Source: DAIQRJ01 sp963708795
GTDB lineage: Bacteria; Actinomycetota; Actinomycetes; Propionibacteriales; DAIQRJ01
DNA: 64,000 nucleotides
Direction: 5' to 3'
Assembly (NCBI GenBank): GCA_963708795.1
Contig: CAVPUH010000006.1
Span: 310,001-374,000 of the forward strand
The position numbers and the translations under genes were made by a program. The notes under the pieces were generated by a model, which saw only the letters and a list, made by a program, of their open reading frames with translations, ran no database searches and was not told the origin of the DNA. Position 1 is the stretch's first letter. Each line of letters starts with the position of its first letter. This document shows, piece by piece, positions 47,424 to 57,259 of the stretch.

Positions 47424-49537
47424 GAGACCGTTGCCTCCATCATCTGGCGCAGTTCCTTCTTCAGTTCGGACATCTCGTCACGCAACCGTGCAGCCAGCTC
47501 GAACTGCAGCTCGGCGGCAGCCGCCCGCATCTGATCGTTGAGGTCGGCGATGAGGCCCGCGAGCTCGCCGGCCGGAAGCAGCACCAGCCCCTTGGCGTGC
47601 CGACCGGCTTCGTCGCGGTCCTTCGACTTGAGCGCCGGCACCGGAGCCTTGCCGCGCGAGCGCTGCCGCCCCGACCCTCCGAGCAGCTCTTCGGTGTCGG
47701 CGTCCTCTCGCGCGAGAAGGTCGGTGATGTCGGCGATGCGTTTGCGCAGCGGCTGCGGGTCCAGCCCCCGCTCCTTGTTGTAGGCGACCTGGATCGCACG
47801 CCTGCGGTTCGTCTCGTCGATCGCGGTCGCCATGCTCGGCGTCACCTTGTCGGCGTACATGACCACCTCGCCGGAGACGTTGCGTGCCGCGCGGCCGATG
47901 GTCTGGATCAGCGACGTGCCGCTGCGGAGGAAGCCCTCCTTGTCGGCGTCGAGGATGGCGACGAGCGACACCTCGGGCAGGTCGAGGCCTTCTCTCAGCA
48001 GGTTGATCCCCACCAGGACGTCGTAGTCGCCCATCCTCAGCTCACGCAGCAGCTCGACCCGGCGCAGGGTGTCGACCTCGCTGTGGAGGTAGCGCACGCG
48101 AATCCCCTGCTCGAGCAGGTAATCGGTGAGGTCCTCGGCCATCTTCTTGGTCAGCGTCGTCACGAGCACGCGCTCGCGTCGTTCCTCCCGGTCGCGGATC
48201 GAGGCGATCAGGTCATCGATCTGGCCCTTGGTGGGCTTGACGATCACTTCGGGGTCGACCAGCCCCGTCGGCCGGATGATCTGCTGGACGTACCCGCGCG
48301 CTTTCCCCATCTCGTACGAGCCCGGGGTGGCGGACATGTAGACCGTCTGGCCGATGCGCTCGAGGAACTCCGCGAACGTCAGCGGCCGGTTGTCCATCGC
48401 GCTCGGGAGGCGGAAGCCGTGGTCGACCAGGGTGCGCTTGCGCGACATGTCGCCCTCGTACATCCCGCCGGTCTGCGGAACGGTGACGTGTGACTCGTCG
48501 ATCACCATCAGGAAGTCTTCGGGGAAGTAGTCGAGCAGGCAGTTCGGGGCGCTCCCCGCCTCCCGTCCGTCGATGTGGCGCGAGTAGTTCTCGATGCCGG
48601 AGCAGAAGCCGACCTGACGCATCATCTCGATGTCGTAGGTGGTGCGCATCCGCAACCGCTGCGCCTCCAGGAGCTTGCCCTGCTTCTCCAGCTCGGCGAG
48701 CCGGTCGCCGAGTTCGGCCTCGATGCCGCGGATCGCGCGCTCCATGCGTTCCGGACCGGCCACGTAGTGCGTGGCCGGGAAGATGTAGAGCTCCTGGTCC
48801 TCGGTGAGGATCTCACCGGTGACCGGGTGCAACGTGGAGAGCCGCTCGATCTCGTCGCCGAAGAACTCGATGCGGACGGCGTTCTCCTCATACATCGGGA
48901 AGACCTCGAGCGTGTCGCCGCGGACCCGGAACGTGCCCCGTGTACCGGCAGTGTCGTTACGTGCGTACTGCATCTCGACGAGCTGGCGGAGCAGGGTGTC
49001 CCGCTCGATGACCTGCCCGACCTTGAGCCTCGCCATCCGCTCCACGTACTCCTGCGGAGTGCCGAGGCCGTAGATGCACGACACGGTGGCCACGACGATG
49101 ACGTCCCGCCGGGTGAGCAGCGATGCCGTCGCCGAGTGGCGCAGCCGCTCGACCTCGTCGTTGACGGAGCTGTCCTTCTCGATGAAGGTGTCCGTCTGCG
49201 GCACGTACGCCTCGGGTTGGTAGTAGTCGTAGTAGCTGACGAAGTACTCGACGGCGTTGTTGGGGAAGAGCTCGCGCAGCTCGTTCGCGAACTGCGCGGC
49301 CAGTGTCTTGTTCGGCGCCATCACGAGCGTCGGCCGTTGGAGCTTCTCGATGGTCCAGGCGATGGTGGCCGTCTTGCCGGTACCGGTGGCCCCGAGCAGG
49401 ACGACATCGGGTTCGCCGTCGCGGAGACGCTCGGCCAGCTCGTCGATCGCGGCCGGCTGATCGCCCGACGGCGAGAAGTCCGAGATCACCTCGAACGGGG
49501 CGACCTTGCGGACGAGATCTGTGACGGGACGAGGCAT
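47420..49537 (-). CDS. uvrB: UvrB, excinuclease ABC subunit B
   Basis: A 705-residue repair helicase. Walker A is LLGATGTGKTATIAWTIEKL; FVSYYDYYQPEAYVPQTDTF is the beta-hairpin region, with YDYYQPEAY the damage-probing aromatic motif. The helicase motifs DESHVTVPQ and QTIGRAARNVSGEVVMYAD follow, and the C-terminal UVR segment is LAGLIADLNDQMRAAAAELQ, which contacts UvrC. The length is normal. It works with UvrA encoded at 13314. It is followed in the same unit by a coupled MmcQ-type gene. Confidence 0.97.
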   Translation of the reverse strand: MPRPVTDLVRKVAPFEVISDFSPSGDQPAAIDELAERLRDGEPDVVLLGATGTGKTATIAWTIEKLQRPTLVMAPNKTLAAQFANELRELFPNNAVEYFVSYYDYYQPEAYVPQTDTFIEKDSSVNDEVERLRHSATASLLTRRDVIVVATVSCIYGLGTPQEYVERMARLKVGQVIERDTLLRQLVEMQYARNDTAGTRGTFRVRGDTLEVFPMYEENAVRIEFFGDEIERLSTLHPVTGEILTEDQELYIFPATHYVAGPERMERAIRGIEAELGDRLAELEKQGKLLEAQRLRMRTTYDIEMMRQVGFCSGIENYSRHIDGREAGSAPNCLLDYFPEDFLMVIDESHVTVPQTGGMYEGDMSRKRTLVDHGFRLPSAMDNRPLTFAEFLERIGQTVYMSATPGSYEMGKARGYVQQIIRPTGLVDPEVIVKPTKGQIDDLIASIRDREERRERVLVTTLTKKMAEDLTDYLLEQGIRVRYLHSEVDTLRRVELLRELRMGDYDVLVGINLLREGLDLPEVSLVAILDADKEGFLRSGTSLIQTIGRAARNVSGEVVMYADKVTPSMATAIDETNRRRAIQVAYNKERGLDPQPLRKRIADITDLLAREDADTEELLGGSGRQRSRGKAPVPALKSKDRDEAGRHAKGLVLLPAGELAGLIADLNDQMRAAAAELQFELAARLRDEMSELKKELRQMMEATVS

Positions 49538-49641
49538 GTGTCAACGCTAACCCTCGTCGCCGACAGTTCGTCCCGGTCGGCGGGCGGGCAGGAGGCACCG
49601 GGGCGGCGCGACGACGCCTGGCGGGTGTCCGTACGCGCCCG

Positions 49642-49647
49642 TACTGT
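49642..49647 (+). promoter_or_regulatory. -10 box TACTGT for leaderless ATPase gene
   Basis: TACTGT ends 7 nt before GTG 49655. There is no Shine-Dalgarno, consistent with a leaderless start. Confidence 0.45.
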
Positions 49648-49654
49648 CCGCAAG

Positions 49655-50824
<1,170 letters not shown>

Positions 50825-50831
50825 GCGGGGC

Positions 50832-51446
50832 TCAGCCGCCCGGCCGCAGCCGGGTGGACCACAGCCGGTCGACGCTCTCGATCAGTTCGTCGCGGCTGCC
50901 GGCGTTGTCCAGCACGACGTCGGCCACGGCCCGTCGATCGGCGCGGCTCGCCTGGGCCTCGACGCGTCCCCGCGCCTGCTCCGGGGTCATCCCGCGCGTC
51001 GTCACGAGCCGCTCGACCTGAGTCTCGACCGGAGCGTCGACCACGACGACCACGTCGAATCGCGATCCGGCACCGCCCTGCCCGGTCTCGACGAGCAGGG
51101 GAATGTCGTGCACGATCACCGCCTCGGGATCGGCGGCTACGGCGGCGTCCTCGCGTTCCTGCGCCGCCGCACGCACCAATGGGTGCACGATCGCTTCGAG
51201 CCGTCGGCGCGCGTCCTCGTCGCCGAAGACGAGCGTTCCGAGGGCAGTGCGGTCGAGCGAACCGGCTGGGCCGAGCAACTCGGGGCCGAATGTCTCGACG
51301 ACCTCCGCCAATCCGGGAGTGCCGGGCTGGACGACTGCGCGGGCCAGTGCATCCGCGTCGATCACCACAGCGCCGAGCACGCGAAGCCGCTCCGCCACCA
51401 CGCTTTTTCCGGCGGCGATCCCTCCGGTCAGGCCGACTCGCATCAT
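50832..51446 (-). CDS. coaE: Dephospho-CoA kinase
   Basis: A 204-residue P-loop kinase for the last step of CoA synthesis: VGLTGGIAAGKSVVAERLRV (Walker A), VVIDADALARAVVQPGTPGL, HPLVRAAAQ, IVHDIPLLVETG and the lid LVTTRGMTPEQARGRVEAQA. ATG 51446 follows TAGAGT (51454-51459, minus strand) by 7 nt, so it is likely leaderless with a promoter inside the end of the upstream GntR gene. Some actinobacterial CoaE carry a C-terminal GrpB-like domain; this one does not. A decayed partial copy lies at 9399. Confidence 0.95.
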   Translation of the reverse strand: MMRVGLTGGIAAGKSVVAERLRVLGAVVIDADALARAVVQPGTPGLAEVVETFGPELLGPAGSLDRTALGTLVFGDEDARRRLEAIVHPLVRAAAQEREDAAVAADPEAVIVHDIPLLVETGQGGAGSRFDVVVVVDAPVETQVERLVTTRGMTPEQARGRVEAQASRADRRAVADVVLDNAGSRDELIESVDRLWSTRLRPGG

Positions 51447-51456
51447 CGACCCGACT

Positions 51457-52221
51457 CTACGAGGCGTCGACCGAACGGAGCTGCGGCGCCGGCGCGTCCT
51501 CCTGCTCGACCTCGTCGGAGCCCACATCGGCCGCACCGAACTGCTGCCGAACCCAGTCCTCCGTGCGAGCGATGTGCATGGCCGCGCGCAACCTCGCCCG
51601 AGCCGGATCGCGGTTCCGGATCGCCTCGTAGATCGCCCGGTGATCGTCGACTGTCGTCAACTCGGCGCCGATCCGGACACTGCGCGAGATGCGCGCACGA
51701 CTGGTCACGCCGGCCGTCGCCGCCAGGATCGCCGCCGCCACCGGGTTCCCCCCACTGCTGTTGACCACAGCGTGGAAGCGGTGATCGTTCTCCATCAGCA
51801 GTTGATGATCGACCGGGTCGGTGCGGGCGAGCCGTTCGGCCTCGTCGAGTAGCCCGGCGAGTTCGTCGAGCACGTCGCTCTCGGCTCGCAGCGCGGCCCG
51901 GGCGGTGCACTCGGGCTCGACGAAACTCCGCACCTGCAGGAAGTGCAGCACCGAGTCGTCGCGATGAAGGTCCACGACGAATGTCAGCGCCTCCAGCATC
52001 AACTCGGGAGCCAGGCTGGTCACGTACGTGCCGTCGCCACGCCGGACGTCGACCACCTTCATCGCCGCGAGCGCGCGGACCGCCTCACGCAGGGTCCCCC
52101 GCGACAGTCCGAGCAAGTCGGCCAGGTCCTGTTCGCGCGGCAGCCGGTCGCCGGGGCGCAGGCGTCCCTCGATGATCATCTGCTTGATCTGCTCGATCGC
52201 GCTGTCGGTCAGGCTCGCCAT
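51457..52221 (-). CDS. GntR-family (FadR/FCD) transcriptional regulator
   Basis: A 254-residue protein with a winged HTH (DRLPREQDLADLLGLSRGTL, REAVRALAAMKVVDVRRGDG) and a helical FCD effector domain with the metal-binding acidic/His pattern (ENDHRFHAVVNSSGGNPVAA, TTVDDHRAIYEAIRNRDPAR). FCD regulators sense organic acids or sugar acids. It is divergent from the solute-binding protein gene and likely its regulator. The ATG 52221 start gives the usual N-terminus; upstream in-frame starts exist. Confidence 0.88.
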   Translation of the reverse strand: MASLTDSAIEQIKQMIIEGRLRPGDRLPREQDLADLLGLSRGTLREAVRALAAMKVVDVRRGDGTYVTSLAPELMLEALTFVVDLHRDDSVLHFLQVRSFVEPECTARAALRAESDVLDELAGLLDEAERLARTDPVDHQLLMENDHRFHAVVNSSGGNPVAAAILAATAGVTSRARISRSVRIGAELTTVDDHRAIYEAIRNRDPARARLRAAMHIARTEDWVRQQFGAADVGSDEVEQEDAPAPQLRSVDAS

Positions 52222-52323
52222 CGCGCACGACCCGATCGCTCGTCCGCGAGCGCGGCCGGTCGACCGGCCCTCCGATTGGTCATTCGCATAGATCGTCACT
52301 CTCGTCGTTCGTGTGGTCACACA

Positions 52324-52338
52324 AGACATTGGATGTCT
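52324..52338. promoter_or_regulatory. Perfect palindrome AGACATTGGATGTCT, candidate GntR operator 1
   Basis: AGACAT-TGG-ATGTCT is a perfect 6-bp inverted repeat 103 nt upstream of the GntR start. The half-site AGACATTGGA recurs inverted at 52543-52552. Confidence 0.55.
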
Positions 52339-52496
52339 CCCGGGCCACGTGAGGTCGACCGCGTGCGCGACATCATGCCATCGCGCGGGTGCCACCGATG
52401 CTCACGTGCCGTCGTTATTCGTTCGTGACATACGGCATTCACGGCGGATGGAAGGTCACAAGATCGTGATGAAGTGACAACATTCCCGCTATCGAC

Positions 52497-52526
52497 TTGC
52501 TTAGCCTCCACTGAGCGCCCTAGCAT
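52497..52526 (+). promoter_or_regulatory. Promoter of the solute-binding protein gene
   Basis: TTGCTT (52497-52502), an 18-nt spacer and TAGCAT (52521-52526), about 130 nt before the ATG. The intervening leader is C/T-rich and contains operator 2 immediately after the -10. Confidence 0.55.
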
Positions 52527-52535
52527 CGTGCACGC

Positions 52536-52552
52536 CAGACCTCCAATGTCTG
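52536..52552. promoter_or_regulatory. Candidate GntR operator 2 (CAGACCTCCAATGTCTG)
   Basis: Inverted repeat CAGAC/GTCTG with a 7-nt centre, located about +4 to +20 of the predicted transcript. Its minus strand CAGACATTGGAGG matches operator 1 (AGACATTGGATG). This is an ideal position for repression by the divergent FCD regulator. Confidence 0.55.
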
Positions 52553-52656
52553 TGTCCCGTCCGGACTCGATCCCCCGTCGATCCGACCCCCGATCCATTC
52601 GATCCATCCGATCCCCATCGTCTGCCGCGCGCAGACCAGCATGAACGGACAGCAAC

Positions 52657-54810
52657 ATGACTGAACCTGCGGCATCGGCCCTGCGCCGCCGCACCTTCCT
52701 GCTCGGTTCCGCGGCAGCCGCCGGCGCCGTCGTGCTAGCCGCCTGTGGCAGCGACGACAAGGGCTCGAGCACTCCGGGCGCCACCAACAGCGCGGGCGGT
52801 GACGCGGCGTCCACGGTCGGGTCGTCGAAGACCCCGCTCCCCAAGCCCCGCAAGTTCCAGGAGTCGCCGCTGCTCACCTCGCAGGTCGACGCGGGCAAGC
52901 TGCCGAAGCTCGAGGACCGCCTGCCGGAGAACCCGTACGTCGTGCCCCACAACTGGGTCCAGCAAGGCAAGTACGGCGGCGACCTGACGATGAACATCAC
53001 CGGGACGTCCGGTGGCGACGCCTCCTGGGTCGGTGAGTGGTGGTACAGCTTCTCGATGCTGCGCTTCCTCAACGACGGCCAGGACATCGGCCCCGGCCTC
53101 GTCGAGAAGTGGGAGTCCAACGAGGACGCGTCGGAGTGGACCTTCACGCTCCGCAAGGGCCTCAAGTGGTCCGACGGCAAGCCCGTCACCACCGCGGACA
53201 TCCTGTTCTGGTGGAACGACATGGCGAACGACGACGACTACATCCCGGAGTCCGTGCCGGACGAGGGCAAGTCGGGCAAGGGCACGATCTGCAAGCTCAA
53301 GGCCACTGACGACCTCACGTTCACGATGAGCTTCGACGCGCCGGCGCCGCTGACCGCCGACCGCCTCGCCATGTGGACGTCCGGTCCGGGTGGCAACGGC
53401 CCGACGTGGATCGTCCCCGCGCACTACTGCAAGAACTTCCACCCCAAGTACAACCCGAGTGTCCCGAAGACGTGGGCAGCGGTCGGTGGGCTCTGGGAGA
53501 AGAACTGCAAGTACAAGCAGTCCCCCAACTGCCCGACGCTCACGCCCTTCATGCTCACCAAGTACAACGACGCGCGGTCCCTCACGTGGGCACGCAACCC
53601 GTACGCGTACGAGGTGACGAAGGACGGCGACCAGCTGCCCTACATCGACGGCATCGTCATGACCGCCGTCCAGGACCCGCAGGTCGGCAAGGTCCAGATC
53701 ACCGCCGGCAAGGTCGACATCAGCCACGGCCCGCAGAACTCGCTGACGCTGGCCGACGTCTCCACGCTGATGAAGAACAAGGTCAAGGCCGGCCTCGACG
53801 TCTACCTCTGGGACTCCGGAACCGGTGCCGCCGGCATCTTCTTCCTCTCCCAGGACTACTACGACGAGGACTACCGCACGCTCTTCAAGGAGCCGAAGTT
53901 CCGGCAGGCCCTCTCGCTGGCGTTCAACCGGCCCGAGGCCAAGAAGGCCGTGTACTTCGAGACCGGCGAAGAGACCACCGGCACCATGAGCCCGAAGGCC
54001 ATGGAGTGGCTCGTCAACGACGAGGGCAAGAAGGTCTACGCGAGCTGGCGTGACTCCTACGTCAAGTACGACCCCACTGCGGCCAAGAAGCTCCTCGACG
54101 AGCTCGGCCTCAAGGACACCGACAACGACGGTTTCCGCGAGCTGCCGAACGGCAAGAAGCTGACGATCCGCATCGACTACCCGGCGAACACCAACGACGA
54201 GTACAAGAGCGTCGACGCACGCAAGGTCCGCGACTGGGCGGCCGTCGGCATCAACGCCAAGCAGAACCCGGTCCCGCCGACGTCGTTCGACGCCAACTGG
54301 AAGACCGGCAAGTACATGGCGCACTCGAGCTGGGAGGTCGGCGACGGCCCGAACTGCCTGCTGTACCCGCAGTGGATGGTTCCGCTCGAGTTCAGCCGGT
54401 GGGCTCCGCTCCAGGGCCAGATGTACGCGTCCAAGGGAACGGCCGCCTACACGAGCGAGAAGGCCGTCGACCCGTGGAAGCGGCACCCCCCGCGGATCAT
54501 GCCCGACAAGGGCGGCCCGGTCGAGAAGCTCTGGACGCTCTACGACCAGACCAAGATCGAGCCCGACATCGTCAAGCGCACCGCACTGGTGTGGGCGATG
54601 ACCAAGATCCACGCCGAGCAGGGCCCGTTCTTCCAGGGCACTGTGGCGAACCCGCCGCAGGTCATCGTGAAGAAGACCGACCTGAAGAACGTCCCCGCCA
54701 AGGAGAACCTCGCCCTCGGTGGTTTCGTGAACCCGTGGATCCACCCGACCCCGGCGGTCTACGACACCGCGACCTACTACTGGGACAACCCCGACCAGCA
54801 CAAGCTGTAG
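52657..54810 (+). CDS. ABC transporter substrate-binding lipoprotein, family 5 (peptide/sugar type), Tat-exported
   Basis: A 717-residue protein. The N-terminus has a twin-arginine motif (LRRRTFLLG) and lipobox-like LAAC (residues about 27-30), predicting Tat export and lipid anchoring. The mature part shows the SBP_bac_5 pattern: GLVEKWESNEDASEWTFTLR, KGLKWSDGKPVTTADILFWW, RQALSLAFNRPEAKKAVY and LDELGLKDTDNDGFRELPNG. At about 700 residues it is larger than usual dipeptide-binding proteins, like those in oligosaccharide uptake systems. No permease or ATPase gene follows in the window. Codon use is normal. Confidence 0.9.
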   Translation: MTEPAASALRRRTFLLGSAAAAGAVVLAACGSDDKGSSTPGATNSAGGDAASTVGSSKTPLPKPRKFQESPLLTSQVDAGKLPKLEDRLPENPYVVPHNWVQQGKYGGDLTMNITGTSGGDASWVGEWWYSFSMLRFLNDGQDIGPGLVEKWESNEDASEWTFTLRKGLKWSDGKPVTTADILFWWNDMANDDDYIPESVPDEGKSGKGTICKLKATDDLTFTMSFDAPAPLTADRLAMWTSGPGGNGPTWIVPAHYCKNFHPKYNPSVPKTWAAVGGLWEKNCKYKQSPNCPTLTPFMLTKYNDARSLTWARNPYAYEVTKDGDQLPYIDGIVMTAVQDPQVGKVQITAGKVDISHGPQNSLTLADVSTLMKNKVKAGLDVYLWDSGTGAAGIFFLSQDYYDEDYRTLFKEPKFRQALSLAFNRPEAKKAVYFETGEETTGTMSPKAMEWLVNDEGKKVYASWRDSYVKYDPTAAKKLLDELGLKDTDNDGFRELPNGKKLTIRIDYPANTNDEYKSVDARKVRDWAAVGINAKQNPVPPTSFDANWKTGKYMAHSSWEVGDGPNCLLYPQWMVPLEFSRWAPLQGQMYASKGTAAYTSEKAVDPWKRHPPRIMPDKGGPVEKLWTLYDQTKIEPDIVKRTALVWAMTKIHAEQGPFFQGTVANPPQVIVKKTDLKNVPAKENLALGGFVNPWIHPTPAVYDTATYYWDNPDQHKL

Positions 54811-54841
54811 GTCGCATCCCGCAGGTAGCGCGTCATCCGGA

Positions 54842-54869
54842 AGGCCCGGTCGCTTCGGCGGCCGGGCCT
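54842..54869 (+). terminator. Terminator after the solute-binding protein gene
   Basis: AGGCCCGG (54842-54849) pairs with CCGGGCCT (54862-54869) around a 12-nt loop, followed by T-rich TTCGG. It lies 31 nt behind the stop. Its presence implies the gene is monocistronic. Confidence 0.65.
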
Positions 54870-54928
54870 TTCGGCGTCCGCCGGAAACTCCCGTGCGACC
54901 AGCCGGCGCCGGGCCATGCTGGGCCGCA

Positions 54929-55275
54929 GTGATACCGATCAGTGACATGCAGCGCCTGTCCGCAGGCGTGGACGCGGCGTGGCGATCTCCGGTGGCCGAT
55001 GCCGTCGTGCGCGCGTGGGGTATCCCCGCCGGCCGCGCGACCTTCTGGCGCTCGAGCGGAACGCACGTCTTCGTGGTCGCCGCCGACGACCGGTCGTCGA
55101 AGCGGTTCGTTCGTTTCGTGCCCGACTCGCGCCGATCCCTGGCCGCCGTGTCGGCCGCGGCGTGCTTCACCTGCGAGCTGGACCGAGGCGGGGTCCCGGT
55201 CGCCGCTCCGATCCCGTCCCTCGGCGGTGCGCTCGTCGAGTCCGTCGCCACGACGATCGGGCTGGTCCATACGTA
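54929..55275 (+). pseudogene. N-terminal fragment of a phosphotransferase-like gene
   Basis: From GTG 54929: ISDMQRLSAGVDAAWRSPVA, then DAVVRAWGIPAGRATFWRSS, GTHVFVVAADDRSSKRFVRF, VSAAACFTCELDRGGVPVAA and GALVESVATTIGLVH. This is the N-lobe pattern of aminoglycoside-phosphotransferase-fold kinases. No catalytic C-lobe follows; after about 55275 the similarity ends. It is probably a truncation remnant. Confidence 0.55.
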
Positions 55276-55395
55276 CCGCCGGCAGGCAGAAGTCACGGCG
55301 CGGCACGCGCCGCACGCGGAGGTGCGTGGTGTCGGACGGGCTTCTGCCCGGGTGGCAGGTACGCCGTTGAGCCGGCGCAACCGCTGTCGACGACA

Positions 55396-55431
55396 GAGCG
55401 GGCCGGGACGATGACTCGTCCCGGCCCGCTC
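55396..55431 (-). terminator. 16-bp perfect hairpin downstream of rpsA
   Basis: GAGCGGGCCGGGACGA (55396-55411), loop TGAC, TCGTCCCGGCCCGCTC (55416-55431). It lies about 28 nt past the rpsA stop. There is no long U-tract, but such a strong stem is typical of actinobacterial terminators. Confidence 0.75.
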
Positions 55432-55459
55432 GAGGTCGTGCAGGTGCTGCTACCGCCGG

Positions 55460-56968
55460 TCAGTTGCCGCCGGTGAGCTTCTCGCGCAGCGCAGCGAGCG
55501 CCTCGTCGGACGCCAGGGTGCCTTCGTTGGCACCGCTGTCGTTGCCGCCGAAACCGCCGCCGGTCGACGCGGGTGCCGACGAGGTCGACGACGACACCGT
55601 CGCGGCCTCGGGGTTGGCCGCAGCCTCGGCCTCGGCCGTGGTCGCGTCCTCGATCTGCTTCTTGTGCGACTCCCACCGGGTTTGCGCCTCGGCGTACTGA
55701 CGCTCCCACTCCTCGCGCTGCTTCTCGAAGCCCGGCAGCCAGTCGTTGGTCTCCGGGTCGAAGCCCTCGGGGTAGAGGTAGTTGCCGGCATCGTCGTAGG
55801 ACGCGGCCATGCCGTACAGGGTCGGGTCGAACTCCTGGACCCCGGCCTCGCCGCCCTCGTTCGCCTGCTTCAGCGAGAGCGAGATACGCCGGCGTTCGAG
55901 GTCGATGTCGATGATCTTCACCATCACGTCGCCGTTGACCTGGACGACCTGCTCGGGGATCTCGACGTGACGCTCAGCGAGCTCGGAGATGTGCACCAGA
56001 CCCTCGATGCCCTCTTCGACCCGCACGAACGCACCGAACGGGACCAGCTTGGTGACCTTGCCGGGCACGATCTGGCCGATCTGGTGCAGCCGGGCGAAGG
56101 CCTGCCACGGGTCTTCCTGCGTCGACTTGAGCGACAGCGAGACCCGCTCGCGGTCCAGATCCACGTCGAGGACCTCGACGGTGACCTCGTCGCCCACGGC
56201 CACGACCTCGCTGGGGTGGTCGATGTGCTTCCAGGACAGCTCGGAGACGTGGACGAGACCGTCGACCCCGCCGAGGTCGACGAACGCACCGAAGTTGACG
56301 ATGGAGCTGACGACGCCCTTGCGGATCTGGCCCTTCTGCAGCTCGTTGAGGAAGTTCTGGCGAACCTCGCTCTGGGTCTGCTCGAGCCACGCTCGGCGAG
56401 ACAGGACGACGTTGTTCCGGTTCTTGTCGAGCTCGATGATCTTCGCCTCGAGCTCCTGGCCCACGTACGGCTGCAGGTCGCGCACGCGGCGCATCTCGAC
56501 GAGCGACGCGGGCAGGAAGCCGCGGAGGCCGATATCGAGAATGAGTCCGCCCTTGACGACCTCGATGACCTGGCCGGTGACGACGCCGTCCTCTTCCTTG
56601 ACCTGCTCGATGGTGCCCCAGGCGCGCTCGTACTGCGCACGCTTCTTGGACAGGATCAGCCGGCCTTCCTTGTCCTCCTTCTGGAGGACGAGGGCCTCGA
56701 CCGCGTCACCGACCTTGACGACGTCACCGGGGTCGACGTCGTGCTTGATCGAGAGTTCGCGGGAGGGGATGACGCCTTCGGTCTTGTAACCGATGTCGAG
56801 GAGGACCTCGTCGCGGTCGACCTTGACGACCGTGCCGTCGACGATGTCGCCGTCGTTGAAGTACTTGATCGTCCCGTCGATCGCCGCCATGAAGTCCTCG
56901 GCGGTTCCGATGTCGTTGATCGCGACCTGCGGGGCCGGCCTCGTGGGCGCAGTCTGGGTACTCGTCAT
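55460..56968 (-). CDS. rpsA: 30S ribosomal protein S1
   Basis: A 502-residue protein with four S1 RNA-binding repeats (about residues 40-110, 128-194, 210-280, 297-366), e.g. GDIVDGTVVKVDRDEVLLDI, GQIRKGVVSSIVNFGAFVDL and GQIVPGKVTKLVPFGAFVRV. A Glu/Arg-rich coiled segment (FEKQREEWERQYAEAQTRWE) follows, then a disordered Ser/Gly/Ala tail. Four repeats plus a variable tail is the actinobacterial form. It binds mRNA on the 30S subunit. ATG 56968 gives the standard N-terminus, with GGAG 11 nt upstream. Confidence 0.97.
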   Translation of the reverse strand: MTSTQTAPTRPAPQVAINDIGTAEDFMAAIDGTIKYFNDGDIVDGTVVKVDRDEVLLDIGYKTEGVIPSRELSIKHDVDPGDVVKVGDAVEALVLQKEDKEGRLILSKKRAQYERAWGTIEQVKEEDGVVTGQVIEVVKGGLILDIGLRGFLPASLVEMRRVRDLQPYVGQELEAKIIELDKNRNNVVLSRRAWLEQTQSEVRQNFLNELQKGQIRKGVVSSIVNFGAFVDLGGVDGLVHVSELSWKHIDHPSEVVAVGDEVTVEVLDVDLDRERVSLSLKSTQEDPWQAFARLHQIGQIVPGKVTKLVPFGAFVRVEEGIEGLVHISELAERHVEIPEQVVQVNGDVMVKIIDIDLERRRISLSLKQANEGGEAGVQEFDPTLYGMAASYDDAGNYLYPEGFDPETNDWLPGFEKQREEWERQYAEAQTRWESHKKQIEDATTAEAEAAANPEAATVSSSTSSAPASTGGGFGGNDSGANEGTLASDEALAALREKLTGGN

Positions 56969-57259
56969 GTGGATGGTTGCTCCGGGGGTGGATGGGAATC
57001 GTGGGTCGTCGCGTCCGGGACCATCAGCCCTGCCTGGTACGCCAAGCTCCGCGACAACATCGAACCGAGCCCTTACCGAGCCCACCAAGACTGCAACCAC
57101 GTCAGCACGAACGAAGAACACACCCGACAGCGCAACACCGAAAGCCGTGCCGCGAGCCTGCTCCGTCCGAGGCTCGCGCAAGACCCAAACGCGCCCGCCA
57201 GAGTACCTGTGCGGACCCTGGCGGCGCAATCAGGATCACCGCGCGTCAAGGTGGGAGGC
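56969..57259. other. Divergent intergenic region rpsA / enolase-superfamily gene
   Basis: About 290 nt with no convincing gene. It is locally A-rich in places (AACATCGAACC, CAACCACGTCAGCACGAACGAAGAACACACC), as expected for an rpsA leader and promoter. I could not assign a clear -35/-10 pair. Confidence 0.4.

Noticed and set aside
49538..49654. SOS box between uvrB and the AAA ATPase
   Set aside because: No GAAC-N4-GTTC type palindrome is present in this gap or upstream of uvrA.
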